64,000 bases of DNA from Xestospongia bergquistia (lineage: Eukaryota > Porifera > Demospongiae > Haplosclerida > Petrosiidae): positions 3,474,501-3,538,500 of the forward strand of contig OZ014412.1 in the NCBI GenBank assembly GCA_963965975.1, read 5' to 3'. Below the pieces are notes generated by a model that was not told where the DNA came from, ran no database searches, and saw only the letters and a list, made by a program, of their open reading frames with translations. Below are positions 26,094 to 39,585 of this stretch, piece after piece; the stretch's first letter is position 1; each line of letters opens with the position of its first letter. Position numbers and translations under genes: made by a program.

Positions 26094-27500
26094 GTTTACA
26101 TGTTCTTTTTACAATAGTTACTAAAATTGCTTGATTGTTCTTTGGCATAATATATGAATGAATTCATATAATACATAAATATAGGACACACACTATCAAT
26201 TAGGTATGAGGAGGAGTACAGTTGTAGGAACATGTAACTTATACAAGTACGATTACTACTTTTGGGATGGCCATACTCACTAATATAGAATCACCTGTAA
26301 TTCTATTATATAAATTGTTTACATGATTTCTAGGAACTGGTACAGATCTAACAGGGAGTTATTTATTGTAACAACATATAGCTAGTTATCAATATAAATC
26401 TTGCCAAAGCCACACTCAAAGTATAAATAAAACCTGTCCCATTTGTTCATGACTTTTACCAATTACCAACTGTATGGAGATAAAAAATTAATTATTACAG
26501 TCAGCTAAAGGGGAATTCAATGATTATTCAATATTAAAATAGTCATTAATCTAAAATTTCAACCAATTTACTGATCAACATCTAATGGTATGTACATAAT
26601 TAAGTAATTCTATTAAACTATTTAGTTCAAAACCATGAGATAAATTTATCTAAGAAATAAAATATTGCCATGTATATCAAATATTACAAAAGTAATTAGT
26701 ATATTACTCTCCTCGTTACATAATAGAGTTCATAGTTATAATTATTATGTGATGTTGTTACAAATCATTTTTACAATATTAATATTACTGTTTGTACTAA
26801 ATGAGAACAATTATTGTACCTTGATCATTTAACAAATTTTTTCCCATCAAGCGGGCACCTATGAAGTTAGGAAGGGAGGTTTGTGTCATATAACCTTTTC
26901 TTTTCATTAAATTAAGTGTTATAACTTCATTAATAACAATATACATGTTTATTGATTTCATTTATGTGATCAAAATATTTCAAATACACATTAATTGTGT
27001 CGTATATAGGATAAAATAGAGCTCAGTTACTCAAAACATATAGGAGATAAACAAATGTCTGATCTAATAACTTAGTAATTAACTTAACCAATACAATATA
27101 CATAGTTCATATTCCTTTACCTGTTTTTATGCTATAAATATCTTGACTAGTTAAATAGATTGAACATCAGATTGTATGCTAATTAACTGATTGTGTAGGA
27201 TATGTCTTATAGGGGATCAATGAAATTGACTAGATGTTGGCTCTAAATAATAATGGTTGTTTATGTTACATAATGTAATACTATGTAATATTTGTATGAA
27301 CGACTAAATACATTAGTATAGGAGAAGATGTTCATAAATATAATGACTACATTTGATATAACTATACAATGACAACATGGGATAAATCATAGTGAGATAA
27401 TCAAACTACTTGCAATGTATGTTCCATTTACAGACACATATTTCGTTTGAAAGTAAAAGTATAAAAACAAACAAAATATAATAATCAGACACTAATAACT
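26094..27500. other. Intergenic, no gene seen
   Basis: No coding exon, RNA gene or transposon end recognised. Confidence 0.5.
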
Positions 27501-27504
27501 GTTG

Positions 27505-28420
27505 TGCTCTCCAGTATGTAGTAGTACAGTAATTGGATGTACATATGATCTACTTACTGGTATATATAATATGTATGTATATGATATTGAAGAGGAGGGT
27601 ATATTATCAGATGACTGGGCAATATCATCTACTAATATCACTATTACTAGATTGGAACCAACTTACTCATCTCTTGAAGTGACTCGTCTTGTATCATATT
27701 ATTCTTCCATGATTACAGTTATTATAAGAATGTGTGACTATTTGACCAGTATGTAATCATTAGTACATTTTTTATCATTTTTATATTCTCTATGTACATT
27801 ATAAAAATGATACACAAGTAAATAACAGTCTTGCAATATGAGCTAATGATAATAACTTCATACAATATGCTACTAAAATATAAAATATATATTCAATAGA
27901 CTAGTAATGTGTATCTATCACTAGTAATATCCTTATTTATAATGTAAAAAGGATGATATACTGTAGTGTGGATTGGTGTGTATATTTAGGAATTGGTACC
28001 CAACTTTATGATTGTAATCAATATCCTTATTCTCATATTTCAACACCTATTCCACATATGTATTCTACACTACCTACTAATGGTGACATGACAAGTCATA
28101 TATCATCACCTGACAGTCAGTACTCTACTTTGTCTAATAAAACAAGTGATAAATTAACTATTAAGAAGACAGCTTGTCAGTAAACTTTACTATATAGTAG
28201 ATATTATATTATACTTATTATATTAGAGTTAACTCATAAAGATCTAGTTACTTATGTTGCTCCACATGTAACTACAAAACTACTAGAGATAGGTACTGGC
28301 CTAGTACTAACTCCACCTGAACTAGATGACATTGAAGAAAACCATTAAGGTATCACTGGTGTGTTCGAACATTGGAACAAGACTAAGAGAAATCCATATA
28401 CTTGAGCTGGGACACATTGC
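27505..28420 (+). pseudogene. Chimeric relic: type C Cys-rich exon, type A tail, Death domain
   Basis: 27505-27750 is a forward, 5'-truncated type C Cys-rich exon (CSPVCSSTVIGC). 27990-28177 is the 3' half of a type A ITIM tail (SQYSTL kept). 28230-28420 is a Death-domain exon with a stop at the NHQ position (CATTAAGG) and loss of the TRP-containing LWYE helix. TM exons are absent. Fusion of C and A pieces in one orientation shows the rearrangement history. Confidence 0.75.
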
Positions 28421-28495
28421 TAATGATATTGACCATTTAATTCAGTCATCTTAATGACTTAGCTCTGTATCATGTATGCAATGGTGTGTGTGTAA

Positions 28496-28527
<32 letters not shown>

Positions 28528-29640
28528 AGAGAAAGAGATGAAAAAGAGAAAGAACAAAGACTTATTATCTGATCTTGCTAACCATTGATTTAACTTTATA
28601 TGTACATATTTCAAATACAGTTAATGTTTGTTGTCATTACACTGTTGGTTATATTGATGTACAAGTTATATTACACAAACTTGAACTTAATAACTAAAGT
28701 GCAAAAACACTATGCTATGTCAGTATTAATATCATACTACATGACTATATTTGTGTCTGTGATATTATACTATAGTGTGTACTATATATAACACACATTA
28801 CCAATAATAATATAATATTATTTATATCTGAAAATGGACCATTTGATGATGAAAATGTCAAATTCAATTGTAACACCTAAGTTTATGTATTTACATAACA
28901 TCCTCATTCTCATACTTCAACACCTATTCCACCTATGTATTCTACACTACCTACTAATGGAAACGTGACAAGTTATATATAATACTTGACTACTCATGTG
29001 TGTAATATAAGCATATGAAAACATTGAAACAAATTATAAATATTGTGAGAACATATGCGTTAGAGTGGAACAACATTGAAAGAGTAACAGAATCAACAGT
29101 GATGTCTGTCTGTGGAGGTTGTGTAAACATATTTTAGCTTACTTTTCATTTAACTTACACGTAACATTATACTTGGCTTCAGTAGTGCTTACAATCACTA
29201 AACAGTTACCATCATCATAGTTATCGTGTAATAGCAGGTTATATATCAAACCTTGGTACAATGATTACTCTTGGAAATGCTATGATTGACACTACATATA
29301 GCTGTCAATAAAAGTAATGAATAAGAAATACTCAGCCAATTATTTGCAATTATGAATTGACTTCATAAAAAATTGAAACTGCTTTTGATCAATAACAATA
29401 TTCATATATTTTGGGTACTATAAAAGGATAGTATTATATAATTTGTGGGCCACTCTAAAAGACATAATTTATTATCAAGCAGTAATTGATACTACAGTAT
29501 GAGAATGATAAAATGCTCACTAATCCATTCTAAGTCAATATCATGAAATACAGGTAAGCATCTGTGATTAGGGTCTGATCACATACAGTTTGATTGCAGT
29601 TCACCAGCTGATAAATAGTACATGAGTAAACTCTACCAAC
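28421..29640. other. Intergenic with a small type A tail scrap
   Basis: A (GT)n/(GA)n simple tract lies near 28490-28530. Bases 28905-28985 match the PIPPMYSTLPTNG part of the type A tail and then end. 29015-29180 resembles 4312-4500. Nothing else recognised. Confidence 0.5.
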
Positions 29641-29757
29641 ATCTGTTAATCCACTAACAGATACTGTCCCTCATCATGTTATATCTCAATGTGAGAATGT
29701 TGATATGATCACTAATACACTACCTACTACTGAACTAGAAATGAACACATATCAATA
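29640..29757 (+). pseudogene. Type C tail exon relic, forward orientation
   Basis: The forward strand matches the last exon of C1/C2 from CCACTAACAGATACTGTCCC to the GAACTAGAAATGAACACAT region. The tyrosine of the PQYEN motif is changed (CAATGTGAG reads QCE). No TM exon is adjacent. Confidence 0.65.
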
Positions 29758-30094
29758 GTTTGTGAATGATACATATCATCTCATATAAGTATGTATAATG
29801 TACAAACATATAATATTCACAGAACATAATTAGTCACATCATATAATTTAAAAGAGCTCTTGTTAACGGTTTGTAATTCAATACAAGAACTGACTGTTTA
29901 AGACTTGGAAAATTGACTTGTCTGTGGTAAGTTATGATATTGAAACTGAAAATCGCAAGAGCATTGGATATCACTATACTGTATAGTTTACTATAACTTG
30001 TTGTGTTATTCGTTTATTATTTTTATTATTATTATTATTGTTATTATTATTGATATCATTAATATATCATAGATAGCTATCATTTTAACTATTA

Positions 30095-31020
30095 AAGTTT
30101 ATTAACTATAATATGTATTAATGACTACTTCTAAACAAACTTGTTGTGGTTTACTTATTAGACTATAATGATCAATTTTATGATTATAATTAGCAATGAT
30201 TTATAATATCTTAGTTCCAGTTATCCTTTTTGAAATCTTAGCCTTAGAATTAGTTAGCCATATATTCAATGAAGGTGATATGCATACAGTTAGGTGATAA
30301 CAGTAGTGACTTTGGTGAGAATGATGATGTAATACCATCAACAAAGTGTGGAATTATTATAATCCACTTGTCATATACTGAAAAGGAGTTTGCAATTAAG
30401 TGACAAAATTTAAATTTAATAAGCTAGATTATATCTTTGATAAAACACGAGAAGACATTTGTTTGTGGTAGTCCAGAAGAATTACTGTGTAAACCTTTGT
30501 GACATAAATGTATACATCAAGAAGTGGCTTATTGAAGATTGTTCACTTTAATTGGTTTATTTTAATAATAATGAAATAGTGAAGTCATAGAATGTTTTAG
30601 ATCATAATCAACTTGTACCACTGATATTAATAAAGTTTTGAGTAATTGAAAAGTATAGACACATAATGTAATAAATATCATGTATATTTGATTTAGTTAA
30701 TTATTATGATCACATCTGTTTTTATTAAACAGAACAAATTTACAACAGGCCTGTTGTGAAAATTATTTTCATAGAAATTCCTCTTTATAATTACTATTAA
30801 TAAGGATTTAAATAATATATACATTACTGTGAAATGCATCATATCATCACTGTCACTTGTTATGTCTTTTTGTTGAGACACATCAATCGATATTGATAGT
30901 CATTAATTGGTACTATTAATTATATAATATATGATAACAATCTCTGGGTATACAGGATATTCTTACAGTTGTTACATAGTAACAAGACACCATGTCAAAT
31001 ACTTCACGAGGTACGCTTAT
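30095..31020. repeat. Segmental duplicate of 19540-20470
   Basis: Same order and orientation as the first copy, with scattered substitutions and small indels. It carries the same faint type B exon trace near 30650-30760. Right of it, the sequence turns into unrelated AT-rich DNA. Confidence 0.55.
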
Positions 31021-31195
31021 AATTATGTTATGATATAATGTGACTACTTATAAATAGTAACAGATAACTATCTATGATGATATTGATGAAGTAATAATCA
31101 GACGAAAACCTGTTCATAGAGAATACAATCTGACTTCAAAGTTGACTACATTCAAAATGCATATAAAGGCATAGTTTATAAATACATACAAACAT

Positions 31196-31203
<8 letters not shown>

Positions 31204-31258
<55 letters not shown>
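31204..31258. repeat. (AT)n microsatellite
   Basis: About 54 bases of uninterrupted AT dinucleotide repeat. Flanks include ACATACATAC and TGTAATGTTTGTAT, themselves complementary, so the whole can form a long hairpin. Confidence 0.9.
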
Positions 31259-31261
<3 letters not shown>

Positions 31262-31968
31262 ATGTTTGTATTTATATGTTGCTGTATTGGTTGATCTAAC
31301 CAATCCATAGTCATATATGTTGCATTTATATAATACTGCAGGATGAGATGCCACAAAGTAGTAAAAATCACATTATTGTCATTACTAAGATATACTGATT
31401 AACAGCTGTGTAGTACTAATAAATTGTCTAATTAATGAAGATTGTGTTTAACATCTTATTAGTTAGATGAAATAACTTTCATAAATGTTGGGTCTATGTG
31501 AGGGATGTCACTATGTCACTTGTTATGACAATCATCTGAGTGCTGACACTACTGTCATTACGGAATTTACATTAGAACAGCACTTATATGTCATCACTGT
31601 GTGTGGATTCCAAGAAATTACGGTTCCAAGAAAAATCACCACAACTAAGATTAGATAAACCACTATAGATATATATAACTTCATTTCTAAGAAATTATGA
31701 ATTTCATTATTGGTATGTCTATATGTCCACTAAAAGGTGTGAGTACAATATTAGTGGGTAATTCTGAGAAATCATTGACGTGTATGTAACCATCCAGTAT
31801 GCAAAAGTCTTCAGACGCTACGAATATCGAAGTATATCAAAATAGATAATAAAATATATCTTCTTACAAAAGGAAGTAGTATACCTCTCTATGTTCGTAA
31901 TCCTCCCTTCAAAGTAAAATTGTCTTATTGTTATTATTCTTTAGCTAGGTTGTCTGAAAATTTTGAAA

Positions 31969-33489
31969 ATGCAAATATTGTCTTCATATTCTTTCTTCAT
32001 TGTAATTCTATTATGCTCTACTATTTTTGGTATGGCCACTTTGTAAATTAAATATATAACCTAATTATTTTCTAATTCACATATTGTTAATAGCTTTGTA
32101 TAGTATATGATATTTATATGTGTAAAGTAGTATGTCCATTGACTCTTAAATAATAAACAGATGTGAAAGTATTTCTTAGTATGTTACTTGGAACATTCTT
32201 TGTTGTGTAGCCATTCAGTTCTCATTCATTCCATCTCCTAACATTGGAGTCTATCAACGAGCACATTATCAATGTTCAGTGGATCATACTGGTGTGACTG
32301 TTAGTTGGCTTGTTAATGGAACAGCTTCAAGTCACATCAAGATCATCAAACTTGGTATTGTTACAAGTGGAGGATCACAAGAATCTAATCTTAGCATACC
32401 TGGATATCCTCAATATAACAATACAGTAATAAAGTGTCTGGCTGCAGGATTTGTTAATGGCTGTCTTTATAACAACTTCAGTGAATCTACTCTGATAATA
32501 CAAGGTAACACACTCTCCAATATATGTCATTATATCTCCTCTCATTAGGCCAACTAGCTGCTGTCAACAACTTGATATGTCATGTACAAAGTCAGCATAT
32601 AAACTGTTCCTGGTCTCCTCCTTTCTCTCTGGTATCCATACCTGGTTATATCATCAATGTTACTTATGGAGGAGAACTAGTTACACAGAACACTACATCT
32701 TCTACAACATGGCAGTACTGTCCCAGTCAATTTGGTACATATACAATTAGTGTAGCTGGTAATAACTCAGCTGGAGAAGGAGAGGTAAGTACTACATCAG
32801 TTAAAGTACCAGAAGGTAAGTCATGAAATTATTTAAAATGATTATAAATAACATGTATTCATAGACTCAATTACTAACTGTAATGTGACTCCTAAAAGGT
32901 TATCCAATGATACTTACTTGGTTGATTTTATTATCCAGGTATGAGGATTTTTCTGAAGTACATTTTTATAATATCAATTTTGTTTAGACTGTATATACTT
33001 TATTACCATCATCAATATCTATTAAGTTAACCACAACAACATCATTCACTGTTCATGGAAAGGTTGATGTAGTTGGAAATAATTTAGTTGGAAAAATTAA
33101 TATTGGCAAAACTGGGAGACAAAAGTGGACTGTCAATTTAATTTTAAACTATGATTGTAGATCTCTCATGAATAAATCATCATCTAAAACAATTTGTGAG
33201 TTCATTATTTTGTCATTTATCATATAATAATGATTTCTCACTAGCTACATTTAATGTACAAAATGGCAGTTTAGCAGTCATCAACTCTACTACTGGAGAA
33301 GTTTGTTTTACTTGTTATTTTCTTGAGGGTAGTCAATCACAAGGATGTTATATTGAATATAACTCACTTATAACAGACTACTACAGTGGTAATATTACCA
33401 TACTGAGAACATCAGTAGATACTAGTACTGCTACTGCTAGTAAATATGTGACAGGAATATATACCAGTAACTATAATGTGACATTTTAG
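31969..33489 (+). CDS. A1: short-tailed Ig-FN3 receptor truncated by a nonsense codon
   Basis: Predicted 382 aa before the stop: exons 31969-32029, 32211-32504, 32549-32815, 32865-32938, 32988-33195, 33245-33489. Signal peptide 1-20 (MQILSSYSFFIVILL start); Ig about 21-118 with QCSVDHTG and IKCLAAG; FN3 119-207; beta-rich region 208-301; then the Cys-rich domain with CFTCYF and GCYIEY. The codon that reads TAT in A2, A3 and A5 (VTFYD) is TAG at 33487-33489. The conserved Cys of SKCVTG is Tyr here. All downstream exons still match A5 in frame apart from the stop. Either it is a young pseudogene, or it makes a secreted ectodomain. Sequence alone cannot decide. Confidence 0.65.
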
Positions 33490-33984
33490 TATATGGATTA
33501 TAACAATGTACCATATACTACTGACTATGCTGTAAAACTGACTAGTCAACCTGTAATTGGTCTATCCCCTCCTACTCAGTCTACTCAATCCTCCATATCA
33601 TCAAACGTAACTGTTACTACCTTATCATCTCTATCACTTACTACACCATGTACAGGATGTGATAATAGTAAGTCATATTGTTATTGTCACAATTATAGTC
33701 TTTATTACTATTATTATTATAGTTGAAATTGTACAAGGAGGTCCACTGGTGATAATAATAGGTATGTTTAATTTATACCCAGTACTCTTATTATTAATTT
33801 TTTATAGTTGTTATTACCATAACTGTATTATTGATTATTATTATCATGTTATTAATTATTGGTATAGTAGTTCTATACAGAGTCAAGATAAGAAATTGTA
33901 AGTTTATAAATTGATAATAATGACTATTAGTCTCAATATTACATAATTTTAGGTGAATATATATATACTATCACCAGACATTAA
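33490..33984 (+). pseudogene. A1 exons downstream of the nonsense codon
   Basis: Continuation of exon 6 to 33667 (Ser/Thr-rich stalk), linker exon 33723-33761, TM exon 33808-33897 (strongly hydrophobic, then YRVKIRN) and a last exon from 33953 whose frame ends at TAA 33982-33984. Splice sites and phases are intact. The tail differs from the 54060-54130 homologue by a TA insertion, which changes its reading frame. Confidence 0.65.
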
Positions 33985-34413
33985 TATTAACACAGAACAA
34001 AAGCTTCAAGACATCAATAAATGGAACACAAGATTATAATATCATGTACAATGTGGAAGGATACAATGACTGTTCAGTCTCATATAACAAACAACCATAG
34101 TGTATATAAATACTGAAGTAATACATTTGATGATGGAATATTGTGTTCAGTGAAGGTGATTATTGTTAAGAAAATATCTATGATTTATGCTAGATATCTT
34201 TTAGTCATGTTTCAGAGTTAGAATTTGACATTATTCCTGTTGTTATAATATAATATTATTTATAATTGTTAACATAAAAGGTTAATTATTATTATTACAC
34301 AAAACCAACGAATTTAATTGGACATGTGACTACTATCATGACATTAATAACATTCATATGTTTACACTTTATAAAAATATCAAATACAAATACAGAGTTA
34401 TTATAGATTAATG

Positions 34414-35600
34414 TCATAACACACCATATGCAGCACATGTGTTCATCTCTAGTTCAGTAGTAGGTAGTGTATTAGTGATCATATCAACATTCTCATATTG
34501 AGGTATAACTTGATGAGGGACAGTATCTGTTAATAGATTAACAGGAGATGGTACAGTACCTACAATGGATAAATAATACCATTTATAAACTATTCCCACT
34601 GTTAGTATTACCTAGTCTCAGTGACTTAGTTCTTCTTATCCAACATATCACTATATGTACTATTACAGTACATACCAGTATTAGAACTGACACACCCACT
34701 AGACTACATGTATTAATAATGCAGCTGTATATAACTATTATATTATACCAATACACAATTATTATTTTAACTTGTATATTAATTGACATAAAGTCATGAG
34801 TTCTAGTTTCTGTACATTTGATGTAACAATGTGACCAGAGTAATAATAATTATTGTCATTGAAAATAGCATTGTTCCCTTCAAATATATCAGTAGCTATT
34901 ACAAATCCTTCATTAACTTATCTATTATCTATATAACACACATAGAGATATAATAATGATAACAAAAGTGCTAACGATTACTTACTAGTCACTTCTTCCT
35001 GTAGTAAATGTAACTATGGAAACAGAACATGAGTTAAGAGATGTAGAAATTGGTTTAAATCCAGTAATAATGATATTAGTAGATGATATTGAGGACTCAT
35101 TTGATAATGTATCCTCCTCTTCAATATCATATACATACATATTATATATACCACTAGGTAGATCATATGTACATCCAATTACTGTACTACTACATACTGA
35201 AGAACACATCAATGATATGTTACTACTGTAGGTAGTGGAGGTTAATGAAATAAGACAACCTTTAACAATAGTTCCTCTTATAAAATGACAGCTGTAACAT
35301 ATTCTACCAATATTACTTAGGTCATTATATAGGGAAGCTTCAGTAATATCGTATGTACCTAATGAATGAACAATAAAACATAATACAAACATTGTTTATT
35401 GTGTTAGTATTATAACATCTTACTGAGTTTGAGTTGATTTGTTATATCAACAGCTAGTCCACTTGAGTAAAACAACCTTATTGTTGTCTTCCATTCTTTG
35501 TTCTCAGTTAAATTCAGATTTATCAAAGCAGTTATTATATTTCCATCTGTTATTATTCTATTATTATCAACAATAACTGATATAGTAGTGTTGGGATTTG
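34414..35600 (-). pseudogene. C2: type C receptor pseudogene lacking its first four exons
   Basis: Reverse strand: partial exon 5 (about 35600-35405), Cys-rich exon 6 (from about 35357 down to 34990), degraded linker exon (about 34925-34870, donor GT lost), TM exon (about 34700-34606, the TATAG acceptor before GTAGTC is gone) and the tail exon with PQYENV and AAYGVL ending in TGA at 34416-34414. Exons 1-4 of C1 are deleted: exon 5 runs straight into the A2 upstream region. Its position, head to head with A2, equals that of C1 and A3. Confidence 0.8.
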
Positions 35601-35780
35601 TTTATCATTGGACATGATAAACATTGCCGATAGTTCCTCATGAAGAAATAAGATTGTGACTATTTATTCAGCTATTCTGCTTCTTTAAGTTGGGTTACTT
35701 TTTGAAAAAGTTGGCTAGTAAGTCAAAGTGGTAAATATCTTTATAATAAGTTATAATAAAGTTTTTTTTAGTTTTGCAAA

Positions 35781-35840
35781 ATGTTCATGTTGTCAAGATT
35801 GTCTATTGTGGTATTCTTATGTTCTACTATATCAAGTATG

Positions 35841-35904
<64 letters not shown>

Positions 35905-38900
35905 CCTAAAAAATATATTTTTTAATTGCAAGATAGTGTAATTAATTACTAACAAGAAATATCAAAAAATACTATATAATTGTTAACAATAGATATAATG
36001 GACCATATATCTAGCAATTTATGTAAAAATTTGTTTGCTAACATTTGATATGTAAGAAATTGTTCATCAATTAATTTTTTATTAAGTAATGTCTATTGGC
36101 TATGTAATGGCTATTTCTTTTCTTATTATATAGCTGTTCAGTTCATATTTACTCCATCTCCTAACATTGAAGTCTATCAACTAGCACATTACCAATGTTC
36201 AGTGGATCGTCCTGGTGTGAATATTACTTGGTATGTTAATGGAACAGGTTCTACTAACAAGGAGATTATTCAACTTGATATCATCACAAGTGGAGCAGCA
36301 TCTGCTGCTTCTAATCTTACAATACCTGGATATCCTCAATATAACAATACAGTAGTGAGATGTGATGCATTTGGATCAGTGATTGGTTATACCAACTTTA
36401 GTGAATCTACTCTGAGAATACAAGGTAACATACTCTCTAATATATGTCATTATATCTCCTCTCATTAGGTGAACTAGCTGCTGTCAACAACTTGATATGT
36501 CATATACAAAGTCAGTATATAAACTGTTCCTGGTCTCCTCCCTTCTCTCTGGCATCCATACCTGGTTATATCATCAATGTTACTTATAGAGGAGAACTAG
36601 TTACACAGAACACTACATCTTCTACAACATGGCAGTACAACTATTGTCTCAGTCAATTTGGTACCTATACAATTAGTGTAGCAGGTAATAACTCAGCTGG
36701 AGAAGGAAAAATAAGTACTACATCAGTTAAAGTACCAGAAGGTAAGTAAAGTAGTTACTTTTAAAATGATTATCAATGATATGTATTCATAGACTTGATT
36801 ATTAACTATAATGTGACTCTTGATAAGTACATTAGAAGTATTAACTTTTGGTAAACAATACAGTTATTTTAAACTTACTAAAATATTTATTAACAATAGA
36901 TAACATTACTGAATTTAATGTGACTCTTAAAAGATTATCAAATAGTACTTACCTGATCAGTTATATCATTAAGGTATGATAACTTTTTATTAATTGTTAT
37001 TATTATATTCAATATTCTTTTAGACTATGTATTCTATACAGCCATCATTAATATTAATCAAATTAATTAGTAATACTGAAACAATTGTATCCATGTCTAA
37101 TGTAATTGATGATATTGTTGGAAATACTTTAATGGGAAACGTAAATATTAAAATAACAAGAAGGCAAAAATGGAAAATGACTTTGATGTTGAAATATGAC
37201 TGCTCATCTTTAACAGCTAATTCACCAACTAAAATAATTTGTAAGTTTATTTAATTATATATTATTTCTATTAATAATTTTCATTAGCTACATTTGATAT
37301 TCAAAGAGGTTATGTAGCATTCATGAACTCAACAACTGGAGAAGTTTGTTTTACTTGTTATTTTCTTGAGGGTAGTCAATCACAAGGATGTTATATTGAA
37401 TATAACTCACTTATAACAGACTACTACAGTGGTAATATTACCATAATGAGAACATCAGTAGATACCAGTACTGCTAGTAAATGTGTAACAGGAATATATA
37501 CCAGTAACTATAATTTGACATTTTATGACATTGATCAAAGTAATGAAGTGTATTTAAATGAGTACGCTGTAAATCTAGCTGATATAACTATTAGTGGCTT
37601 GCCTGGTCTGACTTCCTCCACATCCTTCACAAGTGAAACTATGTCATTATTGACATCATCGTTTCCATCACCAACTGTTATGTCAAGAAGTAAGTCACTA
37701 TTATTAATATCACATTCAGTAAATTTCTCTCAATAGCAAATAGCTCCTTACAACTTAAAATTGGTATGTTGATCTGTTATGTATGTATGTACAATGTTTC
37801 TATCATTTAATTGTAGTTGCTGCAGTGATCCCAGCTATCATTATTATCGTGATTATTACATTTGTACTATTGTTAACTTTAATTAAATACAAACATCTAA
37901 AAGAGACTTCAATTAGTAAAAGTAAGTTCAAAGATATAGTTATAAATAAATACATATACAGAAATTTTATCAGATAAAAAGGGATCATGTGATATTGAGC
38001 TTGAGGCTAATGAAGTAAGTTCTATATTATCACTATTATATATAGTCTTCTTTATATATTTGTTATCATCAGATTATTGTATTGTTTAGTTTCACATGTA
38101 ACAGCTATTGTGTTATTGATATTGTATTATTGTGATAATGTATTAATGTAATGTATAAAAAGATCAATTAGTAAAGTGTTATGTAAAATTATATAACAAC
38201 ATTATAATAATGATTGTTAAATTATAAAGACAACTTTTTATAACATAACTGTTTAGATATCATCAACTCAGTCTCTTAACCAGATCAACTATACTGATGT
38301 GACTCCATTACCTAATGGTCCTATTGCTCCTCCTACTCTCCATTCTACAGTACCGTATAGTACAGTAGTACACAAGACATCAGAAATTGGAGCTCTGCAT
38401 TCAATAAATGGACCATCTAATGAGGAACATACCAGACTTAATCATAATGTACATGGTAGTATAGAACTTTATGACCATACTCAACATCCTTCAAAATCAA
38501 CATCACATGTAACAGCTATTGTGTTACTAATATTATATTATTATGATAGCCTATTTATTAATGTAATGTTTATAAAGATCAATTATTAAAGTAATATGGA
38601 ATATTATATAACAATCATTATAACGATTGTTATATTATAAAGACAGTTTGTTTTAGTTCCTATATCATAACTTTTTAGATATCATCAACTCTTAGTCAGA
38701 TCAACTAACAGAGTAGTGTTTATTAAAAGTCTCAGTATTTCATAATATATTAATAATTATGTAATGAAATGACCGTAGATTGGTTAAATCAATCAATCTA
38801 CAATTTTTAATTTTTACAGTGATATAAGTAATTGATTAGTGTGGTAATTAATTATATCTATAAATACTGAATGTTTTTTATTTCTGTTACACATCTAGAT

Positions 38901-39585
38901 ATTAACAACTATTCAATCTAACCAGATCAACTATACTGATGTGACTCCATTACCTAATGGCCCTATTGCTCCTCCTATTCTCCAATCTACAGTACCATAT
39001 AGTACAGTAGTACATGAGACACCAATATCAGAAGCTCTGCATTCAAAAAATGGACCATCTAATGAGGAACATACCAGGCATAATAATCATATTGTACATG
39101 GTAGTATAGAACGTCATGATCATACTCAACATCCTTATTCTCATACTTCAACACCTATTCCACCTATGCATTCTACACTACCTACTAATGGTAACATGAC
39201 AAGTTATATATCATCACTTGACAGTCAGTACTCTACTTTGTGTAATAAAACAAGTGATAAATTAATTATTAAGAAGACAACAGGTCAGTAAACTTTACTA
39301 TATAGTAGATATTATATTATATTTATTATATTAGAGTTAACTCATAATGATCTAGTTACTTATGTTGCTCCACATGTAACTACAAAACTACAAGAGATAG
39401 GTACTGCCCTAGCACTAACTCCATCTGAACTTGATGACATTGAACAGAATCATCAAGGTATGACTGGTGTGTTCCAACTCTGGTATGAGACTAAGAGACG
39501 TCCATATACCTGGGACACATTGTTAATGATATTGAGATCACCAGCTGTAAATGAAGCTGAACTTGCTGACCAGCTAACTCAGTAA
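35781..39585 (+). CDS. A2: Ig-FN3 receptor with three ITIM-like motifs and Death domain
   Basis: Predicted 710 aa in 11 exons: 35781-35835, 36134-36424, 36469-36741, 36900-36973, 37024-37240, 37288-37689, 37737-37763, 37817-37921, 37962-38014, 38899-39283, 39335-39585. Signal peptide 1-18; Ig about 19-115 (QCSV, VRCDA); FN3 116-206; beta-rich 207-303; Cys-rich domain 304-400 (CFTCYF, GCYIEY, SKCVTG); Ser/Thr stalk; TM about 447-470. The tail has INYTDV (Y511), VPYSTV (Y533) and SQYSTL (Y610), all fitting the ITIM consensus, then a Death domain 628-710 (LTPSELDDIE, LWYE, YTWDTLL). One decayed exon (36793-36850) and one duplicated tail exon (38257-38500) are skipped in this model. A start codon 20 bases after a TTTTAG acceptor suggests a 5' leader intron. 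An inhibitory/death-signalling surface receptor is inferred from motifs. Confidence 0.8.
35846..35902. repeat. (AT)n microsatellite in A2 intron 1
   Basis: Roughly 57 bases of AT repeat lie just after the signal-peptide exon of A2, inside the first coding intron. Confidence 0.9.
36793..36850 (+). other. Decayed duplicate of A2 exon 4
   Basis: Begins after a proper acceptor and reads like exon 4 (NVTL motif), but its only donor (gtaaac at 36851) leaves the frame out of phase with the next exon, and reading on meets TAA. The same decayed exon is present in A4 near 55746, so the decay predates the A2/A4 split. Confidence 0.6.
38257..38500 (+). other. Duplicate A2 tail exon lacking a donor (possible alternative last exon)
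   Basis: After a good acceptor (TTTAG, 38256) it codes INYTDV and VPYSTV and continues in frame to about 38490. There the sequence turns into a copy of the preceding intron, so no 3' splice partner exists. It would read on to TAA near 38589. A third acceptor-plus-30-base scrap is at about 38678-38706. Use of this exon would give a tail with ITIMs but no Death domain. It may equally be skipped. Confidence 0.6.

Noticed and set aside
31136..31354. Reverse open frame with a long Ile-Tyr run
   Set aside because: It is the translation of the (AT)n microsatellite and its flanks.
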